The notes below the pieces were generated by a model. That model saw only the letters and a program-made list of their open reading frames with translations. It had not been told where the DNA came from and searched no databases. Below are positions 47,601 through 58,182 of a stretch of 64,000 bases of DNA, piece by piece. Source of the stretch: Rhodosporidiobolus odoratus. Its lineage: Eukaryota; Basidiomycota; Microbotryomycetes; Sporidiobolales; Sporidiobolaceae. The DNA lies in the NCBI GenBank assembly GCA_034387635.1, contig JAOANU010000010.1, forward strand, positions 1,178,001-1,242,000. The letters run 5' to 3'. Each line of letters opens with the position of its first letter. The first letter of the stretch is position 1. The translations under genes and the position numbers were made by a program.

Positions 47601-48505
47601 GAATTGCTTGCGGCTCCCAGATTACCGCGGGCTCCTAGATAGAGCACAGCCAGGGGCGCACCCTCATAGCAGGAGAGAGTGAACAGACATGAGCCGTGGA
47701 AAAGATCAAGAGCGGAAAGATATGTCTTGGCATTGGTGAGTCGTGCCAAGACATTGACCCAACACTAGTAGGCCAACACAAGAATCCCGCCCCTGTTTGA
47801 GCAGAACTTAGAAAGAAAAGAATGACAGCAAAATCCGCCAAGGGAGGCAATGGATGTCGGTGTTCCTTTGTTGTGGACAATCTGTTTGCCTCTCTTTCCA
47901 TGGCCCTTTCTCGTACGCTCTTTGCCCGGTGTTCACGTCGCGACCCTCACCTCCCCACATGTTGGCACTTGCCTCGCTTCATCCTCCTCTAGCGCCTTGT
48001 CTCTCGTTCCGCCGGCTATGCAGACGTCCACGGATCGCGTACAACCTGATACTCCGCCCATCAGCGCGAGACTCAACACTGAAAGGGGTACAAAGGCGCC
48101 CTTTCAGCTTCCCTTTCATTCTTCATCCTCTTTGACCAGCTCCCCTCTACCATGTATCATACTCTCGCCGTCCCTGAAGTCAACGTCTTCCTTGCCAACC
48201 CAAGCTCGCCGCTCCTATGTTTGACCTGTCGACTTTGCCCGGAGTGAGGAACAACGAGCCCGCTATCAAGGAAGAGGTCTTCAATTACGTCTTCCCGCTC
48301 TCTTGGCTCCAATGTACCGGTTTCGGCCTGCTCTGGAGTACCTTAGCTGAGCCTGCTCCGTAGGTGCCCGGCCAAACGTTCACAGAGGGCTGTCAATGCT
48401 GTGGCTTCCGCCACTCTCCTTTCTTCCTCCCCTGCCACACCTTCTTTCTACACTTCTGCTTCGCGTTAAGACCAGCTGACCACCATACCCAACCTTATCT
48501 TCGAC

Positions 48506-48925
48506 ATGGCAGGTCTCAAGGTCGCCATTGCTATTGAGTTGGACAAGAAACCTTGCACCGATGTCAAGCCCGAAGCCGACTCTCCTCCTCACTACATCAA
48601 ACAGAAGGCTCTGGACCACCTTAGCCGCCCTAAGCTCAAACTTGAGTCTGCTACGGCTTGCTCAAAGCGCTGTACCGCTGTGCTACAAGAGAAGAAGGCT
48701 CAGAAGGAGGAGGAGGACAAAGAGTTCCGGCGGGAGAGGGCCAAGGAGCGTGATGCGAGGGGGAGGAGTCTGTATTGGTTGCAAGAGCAGTTCAGGGTGG
48801 GCGCAAGATTTGAGGAGGAGTTGATGTTTGGTTTGAGAAGGTCGAAGTCGGAGGGACAAACCTTTCTTCCCTCTTTCCTGCTTTGTTCAACTTTGGTTCT
48901 TGCTCTCCTTTACTTCTTTGATTAG
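48506..48925 (+). CDS. possible small hypothetical protein
   Basis: 139 codons from ATG to TAG. The first half is unremarkable. Then comes a highly charged helix-like stretch (QEKKAQKEEEDKEFRRERAK, RDARGRSLYWLQEQ), and a hydrophobic end (FLLCSTLVLALLYFF) that could be a tail anchor. The open frame MFDLSTLPGVRNNEPAIKEE (from 48217) just upstream looks coding too and might be an earlier exon, but no splice pair joins them in frame. No family recognised. It could be real or a relic. Confidence 0.3.
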   Translation: MAGLKVAIAIELDKKPCTDVKPEADSPPHYIKQKALDHLSRPKLKLESATACSKRCTAVLQEKKAQKEEEDKEFRRERAKERDARGRSLYWLQEQFRVGARFEEELMFGLRRSKSEGQTFLPSFLLCSTLVLALLYFFD

Positions 48926-50691
48926 TCTCTACCTTTCCCAAGTTGTTCCTATCCCTCCTTTGTTGGTGTCACCTTCGTGCCTGAGAGAATTGTGAGACAG
49001 TCCAACGAGCTACTTACACTTCCCTATATATAACCTCGTCTTCCTTTCTTTCCTTTCTCTTCTTCACCGTTCACACTTTGTTCTCTCTCGCCTCTAGCGA
49101 GGCTACATATCGCTACATTTTGAGGAGTCCGAAGAGATTACCAGCTTTGCGCGCAGGAAATGATACAGAAGAGAGAGAACACCACGTACCGCGGGCCGTC
49201 GTGGGACCAGCGCTTGTGGGGCTGTTTGAGAAGCAGCTGCAGCGCTTCCTAAATTTCTGGGATGTCGCTACGCTCAGCTCGTTGGGGTGTTCCGTGGAGG
49301 TTGCCGTCCTCCTCAGCTTTGACGTCGGCCGTCCGCTGCCAGAGGTGCTGTGCAAGCTGTAGCAGCAGTAGAGTGTCCTGATCCACATCTTTGTCCAGAG
49401 CGAGGTTGAAGAATGCAAGAGCGGCAGCGCGAAAGGCTGAAGGTGGGCGCATGCGGGGCAAGGGCAAAGACAAAAGAAGAAACTGAAGGTCGACTTTGTG
49501 AACGCTGGCGAACAGCCAAAAGAGCAGTTTGCTGGATCGTGGCCAGATTTCTTTGTTTCTGCTCGAAAAGGTCCTGAACCGGGAGAGACGCTTTTGTTGC
49601 GAGCAGTTTTTCAGGATTTCTGACTGGCCAAGAAACTGTCCGGGATTGTTGTGTTGCCCTAGTACTACACTGTTGATCATCAACAGTTGGGGGGCTATTT
49701 CGACTTGACCTTCTCAACCTGCTTTTAAAGACTTGAATTTGTGTGCTCATCACTCAAACCTAGTCTCAGCCAGGGCAGGCTGATTGGTCAAGTCGGCAAG
49801 GAGTTTCACATGCCGTAAGCTACGGCAGTGTAACAAGCCATGCAACAGCCAAGCTTAGCCAAGTTGTGACTCTGTGTGTCTGCGCTGGCTTGTCTAAAGT
49901 ATTTGCATTGCATGAAACAACCAATCTGTCCCCAGGGCTCATTTGGACTCGCGAATCTTCTCCGTGCTTTTTTGGTTTCCTCTTCGCAGTGCACGGTTTC
50001 CGTTAAGCTCTGCTGACTAAGTGGCTCCCCCCTGCCTTCCTCCTTTGTGCTCACTTTTGCTTCTTGCTCTTCATCCCCGTGTCCTGCTCTAGGCTGCAGC
50101 CACTGTGACTGACTGCTGCCATTATATGGATCATAACAGTCACTGAGATGACTTTGACAGTCTGCGGACTGATGGACATACTGATTATTACGGGACTCTC
50201 CTTGCAGATGAGCACCAAGGGTGTCCAGTAGTTTGTTCCTCCGATCCTACATGTATAAGGGGACTAACTTTTACCTTCCATAGCATGACTTGTCACTGCA
50301 CAGCACATTCCCCAAACTTGCCCCAAAGGTTCACTTGCGTCGCCAGTGCTTCAACAAATCCAACCGCGTTACTGGCAGTCTGGGACAAGGACTTCCTGTG
50401 CCCATGCTGTTTGTGATTTGGCTCTTAGGCAAAGTGAAGCAGCAGAGAGCGGCTGAAGCATACTGAGAGGGTCAAGAAGATTCGCCTTGCGATACAATTG
50501 CATTGCAAAGGCCTCACACACCCCTTTCAATGAAAAAACCCGGTTCCCCGCAGCCGGACCGTTGAGGCATGCCCCCCATAGACTTTACAATGATCATGGC
50601 AAGAGCACTTGCCCACAAAGCAAACATAGCAAAATCTTTGCATACGCCTTGCCCGCGGTCTAGGGCCATTGTAGGTGCGCAGTTATCCCCT

Positions 50692-51475
50692 ATGTAGACA
50701 TTGACTGCATCCTCTGGCTCCGGGAGCACCTTAGGGGCGGAGCACTCGCTGCGGCTCGAAATTGCATTGCAAAGTCTTTGCACAGAGCTCCTTTGTGTGT
50801 CTGTCTTTTGCGCTCTATATCCATTGCTGTGCGTGCCGGTGCTGCAAGAGTACAAAGAAAAAAGTGGAAATCAATCAGACCAGCCACTACAGTAGATATG
50901 AGTGCAAATTTGGCCAGATTGACCATCACATGGGGGTGTAGCTCAGGGGCAGAGCGCTCGCTTCGCACCTTTGCGCGTACGGTACCATTCTCTGCATGAG
51001 TTTGCGTACGCGCGCGCCTGCGAGAAGCCCAGGGTTCAATTCCCTGCTCCTCCATTTTTGTCACCTTGGCTCTGTCCACATTACCTTTGCCCAAAACGGA
51101 AAGGAGTAACTTTTCTTTTCCTTTTGCCACCGCCCGCTCCGTACTTTTGCCTAGCCACTCTTGACCGCTCATCTGGTGCACCTGGCAAGCAATCCAGTGG
51201 CATCGCACAGCTGTGTAGCGCAAACTGCTGACCACCGCCTTCATCCACTTCCGTCTGACAGACTCGGTTGAGAAGGTCCTCTCTTCCTTTTCTTGGCTGT
51301 ATTCCTGCTTTGTGTCCCTCGCGACCTGCGAGTCCTCTGCTGGCTCGGCCTTGATTCTTCAAGACAGCATACAGGGCTGGTCAATGGTGCCCTTGACTGC
51401 AGACAAGCTTGCTAGACGCATGACGGCTTGTCTTTCTTGCCTGTTGTCGGCTCGTTAATAACAGCTGCCCTGCGC
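50692..51475 (-). repeat. right arm of the large inverted repeat carrying tRNA-Ala
   Basis: Inverted partner of 45889-46673, about 99% alike by eye. The same tRNA gene appears on the opposite strand. Both arms end abruptly at their outer edges into unrelated DNA. Confidence 0.93.
50932..51054 (+). tRNA. tRNA-Ala (anticodon CGC), with intron, second copy
   Basis: Exons 50932-50967 and 51019-51054 with a 51-nt intron. Sequence identical to the copy at 46310-46432. A T5 run follows (after 51054). The two genes are divergent with respect to the spacer: each is transcribed away from it. Confidence 0.9.
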
Positions 51476-51855
51476 GCCTAACTGTGCTGTAGCGCTGCAT
51501 TTAGAGAACTCGATCAGCGCTGCAGATTCGCAAACTCACGCATACACCTAGGCGCAATCATTCTCAGACGAGATCGGGTGCCCTAGCTTCAAGACACAGC
51601 TGCGATAGTGCTGAAGTCTGTCTAGTCTGCGTCTACAGATACAGTACAAGCTTACTCTTGGTAGCCCCTGCCGCATACTTGACGGAATTGCAGAACTCGC
51701 TCAGGAAAAGTTAGGAGGGTTTCCACCTCTAACGCTCTTTCTCGAAGCAACCTCTGACAACCAAGCGAGCCCAGGGGTCCATCGACCGCTTTACAGCCCA
51801 CCGCTGCTCCGACAAACAAGGGCTGCTTGCAAGCGTCAAACCTGAGAGGTGTAAG
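51476..51855. other. intergenic, RRN7 3' side
   Basis: No feature seen beyond the expected RRN7 3' untranslated region. Confidence 0.5.
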
Positions 51856-54800
51856 CTAATTCTCCTCATCACTACTGGACATAAACTCCGCACTCTTGAA
51901 GGTCTCCGCAGCTCCTCCGTCTCCCCTATCCTTCGAAGGTGCGGAGAGAGCGGCAGACGCGACAAAGGAACAAGAAGAAGCGACCGAGTCGGCGCGGGAC
52001 CGGGCGCGAGAAGGACGGGAGGGAGGGTCGGCAAGCGAAGAGGCGCGAGCGGTAGAGCGCTCAAGGAGCCGATCATTGACGGGAAGTGAGGTAGCGCGGG
52101 ATGGCGCAGCGGACTGCACGTCATCCTCGTCGGTCCCTCCCCCGTCCGAGAATCCCCCTTCCTCGTCCTCCTCCTCGCTTGTCTCATCTCTCCTCTTCCG
52201 CTTTCCTTTGCCCTGGTCCGCGGCCTTCTTCCTTCTCTTACTCTTGCCGGGCTCTTTCCGCTTCCTCCTTCTCCTCTCTTCCTGCCCCTCCTTCCACACC
52301 CGACTCAACTCCTTCCTCCTATTCTTCTCTCTCGCCCAAGCTTCCTTACTTTCCCGTTCCCTCTTGTCCCTAACTTCCTTTTCCATCGTCGGATCTCCCC
52401 CCTTTCCATGATCCTCGTCTGCGGAGGGAGGAAGACCGGAGAGAACAGCTTCGAGCTGTCCGACCATCCCGCTCAAGTATGTCGCGGAGGTTGTAGCGGC
52501 AGTAGGGGCAGCACTGGCGTGTGCGATAGAGAGGGAGGAAGGTAGCGGTAGGAGGAGTGTGGATAGAGCGGTTAGTAGGCGGTGAAGGGGTGCTGGGAGG
52601 GTGGAGGGGTCGAGGGGTGCACCGGAGGGTGAGAGCAATGGCAGAAGAAGGCTAACAGCGTTGGACGAAGATAAAGGGTCGGAAGGCGACAGCGTCAGCG
52701 TGGAGGACAGAAGCGCGTCGAATTGGGCGAGGTAAGAAGCAGGAGCGACGCGAGGAAGGTCGGAGGGGTAAACGCCATCGGGAGCGCGGAAGAAGCGGGA
52801 GAGGTCATTCATGCCTGCATGCAGCGACGTCAGCATAGACCCAAAGAGCGAGGTGGGGTGAAAAGGGACAAACGGCTTGGCACTTTCTCCTTACTGACAA
52901 TCTTGGCCTCAAAGAAGTCGAGGTAGGCGTCTACCTCGTCCGAGAGCATGTCGGCGACGTCGGAGCTGCACCGAATGCTACTTCAGTGAACATGGCCACC
53001 CGCCACGACACAGGAAGATCACAGCATACCTCCACAACTGGCTTGTATCCCCAGGCTTTTCAAGCTGTGCCAGCTTTTCGACCAGAGTGAGCCACACATG
53101 CTGCTGCGGAAGCTGGACCGTCACGTCACCGAGTACAGCTGGAGAGCTGCTCGAGAGCGAGAGGTCAGTAGGCGGCAGCGACACATGCGGAACCCGTACG
53201 ACGCACCCATCTTGACCTGCATCCGTAGCTTCGCCCAGCCCGTAGAGTAGCCTACACACGCATAACACGGCAGTGGCAACCTTGATCTCGGGCAAAGTAG
53301 TCCTCCAATCCTGCTGTCCGCCGGGCGCATAGTAAGGCCATTTTGGCCCGCTCGAGCACGAAGAAGCCGAAGATCGGCGAGGCTGGAGAGGAGGACCGTT
53401 GCGGTTGACAAGCGAGATGGAAGAGGGTAGACGAAAGGAGGTCGACGAAGGCAGGTGGGAAAGGACGGAGAGGGTGAGGGAAGTGGCAAAAACTGCAGTG
53501 GGATGTATCGTCAGTTCAGTATGACGACAGTAGGGTCGATGATCGCAAAAGTACTAGACATACGAGGGAGTCCCGCCATGCTGCACACCCGCCCGGCCAT
53601 CGACGGCACATTTGCCTCTGGAAACTCGACTTCCCAATCCTCCTTATACATGTTCACCAACCTCGCAAGGAGAGCTTGAGCTGAGTCTGCAGAAGACAGA
53701 TGCTGCGTGGAAGTCGAGGCCAGAGGGTAGATATGTGGAACGCTCTGCAGAAAGGAAAAGGATAAGCGCTAGGAAGAAACGGAGGTAAAGCGGGACGAAC
53801 GCCAGGCGAGAGCATGGAGCGGTTGGGGCCGGTAAGATGCGACTGCATAGAGAGGGGAAGGTGGAGCAGAGCGTCGAGGTAAGGTATCTGGTAGGTTTCG
53901 GCAAGTCTGCGTACATCCAGTACACTAAACGGTTAGATCTGCTCGAGCGAACGATGGGGAGTAGACGTACCGGAAGATATCGCTCAGAAACACGGGTAAT
54001 CGCAATGTTATACAGGCGAGGTATAGGAGAAGCAGGGTATAGTCCAGGCGGGGTGCATCTCTAGGATCCGTTGAAGCAGGTTTTGGAGGCGGTCGGCGGG
54101 GTGGTCGTTTCGGCGGAGGGAGAAAGCGTTCTGAAGGGGTTTCGGCAGGTTGAGCGGGCCCAGTGGCAGGAGATGGCGAGGGAGGCCGACTTCGGGCGCC
54201 TTCGGGCGCGCGCTCGTCGTCCGCATCGGCGGCGGAAAAGTAAGAAGAAGCGTCCGATTCCTCGTCACTCGAGCCGCTTCCTCCTCCGTCACCGTTCCGA
54301 CCCTCTCCGTCTGTAGCTGCTGCCCCGTTTCCGGTTGCTCCGTTCGTACCAGTGTCATCTGGCGGCTCATCCTCTTCTTCATCGCTTTCTTCATCCCCGT
54401 CCTCATTCTTCCCCCGCAACTTCTGCTTTTTCCGCCGTCCGCTATGCGTGTACCGGTCTCCTGGCCTTGGGCCGCTATAGCTGCCTGCCGGCTCCTCCCC
54501 CTGCTCAAAGTCCCGGGGCGCCGCCGACAACTTTGAGCTCGCGACGAGCATGGCCCAAAGATCCCTCGCGACGGCCTCGATCTCGGCGGGCCACCCCAGC
54601 TCATCGATGACAATCCTAAGCTGCTCGCGAAAGATGAGTTGCATGGCTTGGTAGACGAGGAATTGACTTCGGTCGCCGTGAAAGTAGTCGTTTGAAGGTG
54701 GCCGTTGCTTCCTCCCCTTGTTCTTGCGTAGTCGACGGGTAGTCTGGGCGGTCTGAGAGGGTCCTTCTTGTGTTTCCGTTGTCTCCTGTACGTATCCGCT

Positions 54801-54896
54801 GAGTAGATGACCCTCTTCACAGACAACTGAACCGGAGAGGGAGTCCTTGTGCCATCGTTTGGACCGACAAACGGGGCAGCGGAAGCGGGGCGCCAT
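51856..54896 (-). CDS. RRN7: RNA polymerase I core factor subunit Rrn7/TAF1B
   Basis: Seven exons: 53971-54896, 53801-53906, 53564-53744, 53207-53492, 53030-53146, 52895-52965, 51856-52814, giving 881 residues. Rrn7/TAF1B is the TFIIB-like factor that recruits Pol I to the rDNA promoter. It starts with a zinc ribbon (C7, C10, C26, H30: CPVC and CEEGH). After YVQETTE comes the B-reader-like region, then an acidic disordered insert (about 150-250). The cyclin fold follows (LDYTLLLLYLACITLRLPVF, SDIFRLAETYQIPYLDALLH, VCRLLYGLGEATDAG). The tail is very basic then Ser/Glu-rich (KRKEPGKSKRRKKAAD) and longer than in yeast. All exon phases agree. It shares a 174-bp divergent promoter with the septin gene. 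Confidence 0.85.
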
Positions 54897-55070
54897 GGTG
54901 GCGTCCAGCTACGCCTAATCCAGGCTGGATCTGGGTAGCAAGCGAGAGTAGCGTGTTGAGGAGCGGAGCGTCGATCAAAAAGTTTCTTGAACTTGAACTT
55001 GTCACTTGACATCGCTAGAACAGGTCAGAATAACGGTTACGAGGCATTCAAAAGCTAGGAAGAGGCCGTG
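54897..55070. promoter_or_regulatory. bidirectional promoter, RRN7/septin-like
   Basis: 174 bp between divergent start codons. No clear element was recognised. Confidence 0.5.
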
Positions 55071-57349
55071 ATGCCTTTCCTCCATCGTCGCAAGTCGAGA
55101 CCAGCTCTGCCGACTTCCTCCCCACCTCTCACGAGTTCACCTCTGGCACAACAACTTCCAATACCAGCTACAAACGACTTCAGTCTTCCATACGCAGCAC
55201 TCAGGTCATCTAGTGACTGTGTACCGGGTCACGGAACTGAGGAGATGGCGAGGGCACCATCGCGGGCAAAGGTACACGGAGCAGGAGCCCTGCAAGCAGG
55301 AGGTCAACTGGCCAAGACAGGGTTTCACACGCCGTACGCGTACTCTCCGCCCAGAGCATCACTCGCTCCTCGAGCAGTCGGATGGGGCGCTCTACCTCGC
55401 TCGCCCTCTGCGCCCGCATGGACCCCTTCCCCTTCTCCTCCCTTTCCTCCTCCGCAGACCGGCCTTCCTCCCTTACCTCCTGGTCCTGCCAACGTGAACT
55501 ATGCCGTCTCTCGCCGCTCCATCGCCAGCTTCTACCCTTCCCCGAACCTTGCTCCCGCACCGTCTGAGCCTCTTCCCCCACCTCCGTTTTCTTCCTCAAC
55601 TACCGTGGCCAAGTCGCCCTCTTCACCTGCCGCGCTCTCAAGTTCGGCTACGACTGCTCCGTCTCCTGTGCCCACTCAACGCTCGCGCCTCTCTGCGTCC
55701 ATCCGGAGGCCGCGACGCGCCGCGCCTAGCTACAACATTTTGCTTGTCGGAGCGAAGAGGACGGGCAAGACGGGGTTTGCTTCAGCCCTGCGCGAGGTCC
55801 TGCCGCTCGCACCGGGTGGAAGAGGCGAAGAGGTCGCTGATGAGGCGGTAGGGGTCAGGCGGACAACGTTCGACGTCCTTGATGCGGGCGAGAGAATCTC
55901 GCTTTCTATCCTCGATACTCCCGGTCTCGACATCCCGCTCTTCCCGACCTCGCCTCTGTCCGAAGCTGAACATGTCCTGCTAGATCAACGACTGGGCGAT
56001 CTCATCCGCTTTGTCGAGGCGAGATTCGAGCAGACTCTGCTGGCCGAGAACGAGGTCCATCGGACGCCGGGAGGGGGGGTGCAGGATCCGCATATTCACC
56101 TTTGTCTGTACTTTGTCCATCCTGAGGCAATGCTTCAAGGCCGGGGTGGCTGGAGGATGGGAGAAGCGGATCTGTTGGCGATGAAGAGGTTGTCAGAGAG
56201 GGTCAACATTGTTCCGGTGCGTAGCCCTTTTCTCTGGTCCGGCATCTTCGTCAACTCATGGCTACTCGTAACGCCCGTAGGTCATTGCTCGCGCTGATAC
56301 GCTCACCATACACGCCCTATCCCTTGCCAAGCGCGGCATGCTCAACTCCCTCTCCACGTCATCGCCCACCTCTACCAACCTGCTCACCACCTTCTTCGGC
56401 ACTTCGTATACCTCTTCGTCTGATAGCACAGCCTCGACGCCCCGACCCGCCTCCCCGATCTCGCCGACTCGCCCCTTCCTCGACGTCGACAATCAACAGG
56501 ACGGAGGTGGACGTGACTCGCCCGAAGTTGTTCATCTGCGCCAGTCTCGCCCAGTCTCGCGAGCACCTTCTCGCGCGCTGTCTCATCGAGCCCGCAGAAG
56601 GCGCACGCTGACCGCGACGACCGCGAGCGGGGAGGAAAGCGAAGAAGCAGACGGCGAACTCGTCGGAGAAAGGTTCGGAGACGAGGAACTGAGGTCGAGG
56701 TGGCCTTTCGCATTGATAAGTCCGCACTGGGACGCACTGGACGCGCCCTCGGAAGTCAAGGGACAGGTGAAACGGGAGAGAGGAAAGGGCTTGGTAAGGG
56801 AATACCGGTGCGTCTCGTCAGCCTACTCGCTTGACTCGCCTGCTCTTTCGGTAGCACGGCTGATGCCGTAGATACTGTCTCTAAACGCACAGCCACGGCT
56901 GCGTCGACGTACTCAACCCCGACCACTGCGACTTTCTCCCCCTGGTGCAGCTGCTGTTCGGGGATAGAATGGAGGTACGTCTTATCCTCGCTTTAGCCCC
57001 TTGCGCCTTCGCTGACCAATCTGTGCCACCGATTCGCCTACTGCAGCGTTTCAAGTCTCTCACCCGCCTCGAATTCTACGAACCCTTCCGTACCTCCCGG
57101 CTTCTCTCCCTCCAACAAGCTCGAACTCCTTCACGTCGAATCACCATGCCTTACAACCCTTCACCTGCAGCCGCTCTTCCTCGAGACTCTACGCCCTACT
57201 CCGCTTCGCAGCCTCATCTTCCGCAAGCACCTCTTCCTCCGCTTCAGCCGGTCCCGTCGGCGCCTCACGGGAGGAATGGGCACGCTTCGACGGGGTCGAA
57301 TGGTCACCTCCGCGCTCAGTCGCAAGTAAGACGGACTACTAAGGCCTAG
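55071..57349 (+). CDS. atypical septin-like GTPase
   Basis: Four exons: 55071-56216, 56281-56807, 56893-56974, 57047-57349, giving 685 residues. The first ATG is at 55071. A Pro/Ser-rich N-terminus of about 220 residues precedes the G domain: P-loop GAKRTGKT (about 227-234), DTPGLD (about 283, G3), and IHLCLYFVHP, a septin mark. RVNIVPVIARAD (around 378-388) is the G4 block, with Arg in place of the usual Lys of AKAD. A Ser/Thr-rich insertion of about 100 residues follows, then WPFALISP and the septin block (HCDFLPLVQLLFGD, then RLEFYEPFRTSRLL). Septins form filaments at the bud neck or division site. The altered G4 and large insert suggest a divergent member that may bind GTP weakly. Confidence 0.8.
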
Positions 57350-58182
57350 AACCGAGAGCACGCCGGACGGGCCCTCAGGTTTTCTCGCTTTCCTCGTTTT
57401 CTCTCTTTCATTTAATCTCTTCCACTCTGGTCGCCTACTTCACCTCGCCCTGCTTCCACTTTGGCTCTATCGATACTTCGCAGGTGTACTCTGCAGGGAT
57501 TTCACCACTGCCTGTGTTCTTCTTGTCGTCTTCGTTGTCGCTGTTTCTTCGTTCTTTTCTGCGTACTTTGTTGTCCACATTCTCGCTTGCTCAACCTTCA
57601 ATCTTGATTCCCTCTTCGTTCTCTCAATTCGCCCCGATTGACCTCCCTACGCAGTCGGAATGTGTTATCGCAGCGACGTTTCTCTTCCCGCATCGTACTG
57701 GACTTTTTCTCCCGACCGACTTTTCTCCGCGTGCGGAGTCTCGCCGTGCACGTTCCATTCCGTCACAGTGATTGCAGCAGGTCATTTGAGAAACGATTCT
57801 GCGCAGGACCGACCTCGCAACAGGCAGGAATCGGACTCTTCCACGCCGCAGCATGCCGACGTCTACCTGCGAACAGCAGAATAGCTGACGAAGGCGCCGC
57901 TGATCTCCTGCGCGCGCATGGTCAACTGAAGGAGCTGGGAACGCGACTGCACACGGCACGGGCAAGAGACAAAGGGGGAGAACAATAGAGATAACCGAAT
58001 TGTTGTATGTAATCTAGAGCTAGTAGGAATGAGCTGAGTGTATGCAGTCTGCGAAGAGCTCCGGATTCTCGGCTCCTCCCATTTCTCCCCCGCCTTCGCT
58101 CAACTTTCAACTCTCTCTTTCTCACTCGCATCCATCTCTTTCCTCTTACTTGTTGATCTATCTACTACCGACACTGTTCACT
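57350..58182. other. intergenic, upstream of the HAC1-like gene
   Basis: Pyrimidine-rich; includes the likely long 5' leader of the bZIP gene (CT-rich up to 58182). No gene supported. Confidence 0.5.

Larger units (their letters stand above)
46674..50691. other. 4-kb spacer of the palindrome, mostly non-coding
   Basis: It holds a second copy of the dispersed repeat (about 47370-47600), a short direct repeat (47437-47516), a TATATATAA box (49025-49033) and one possible small gene (48506-48925). A minus-strand stretch at 49250-49760 has coding-like pieces (FFNLALDKDVDQDTLLLLQL) in different frames without a convincing gene model; it may be a gene relic. The rest shows no pattern. Confidence 0.5.
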
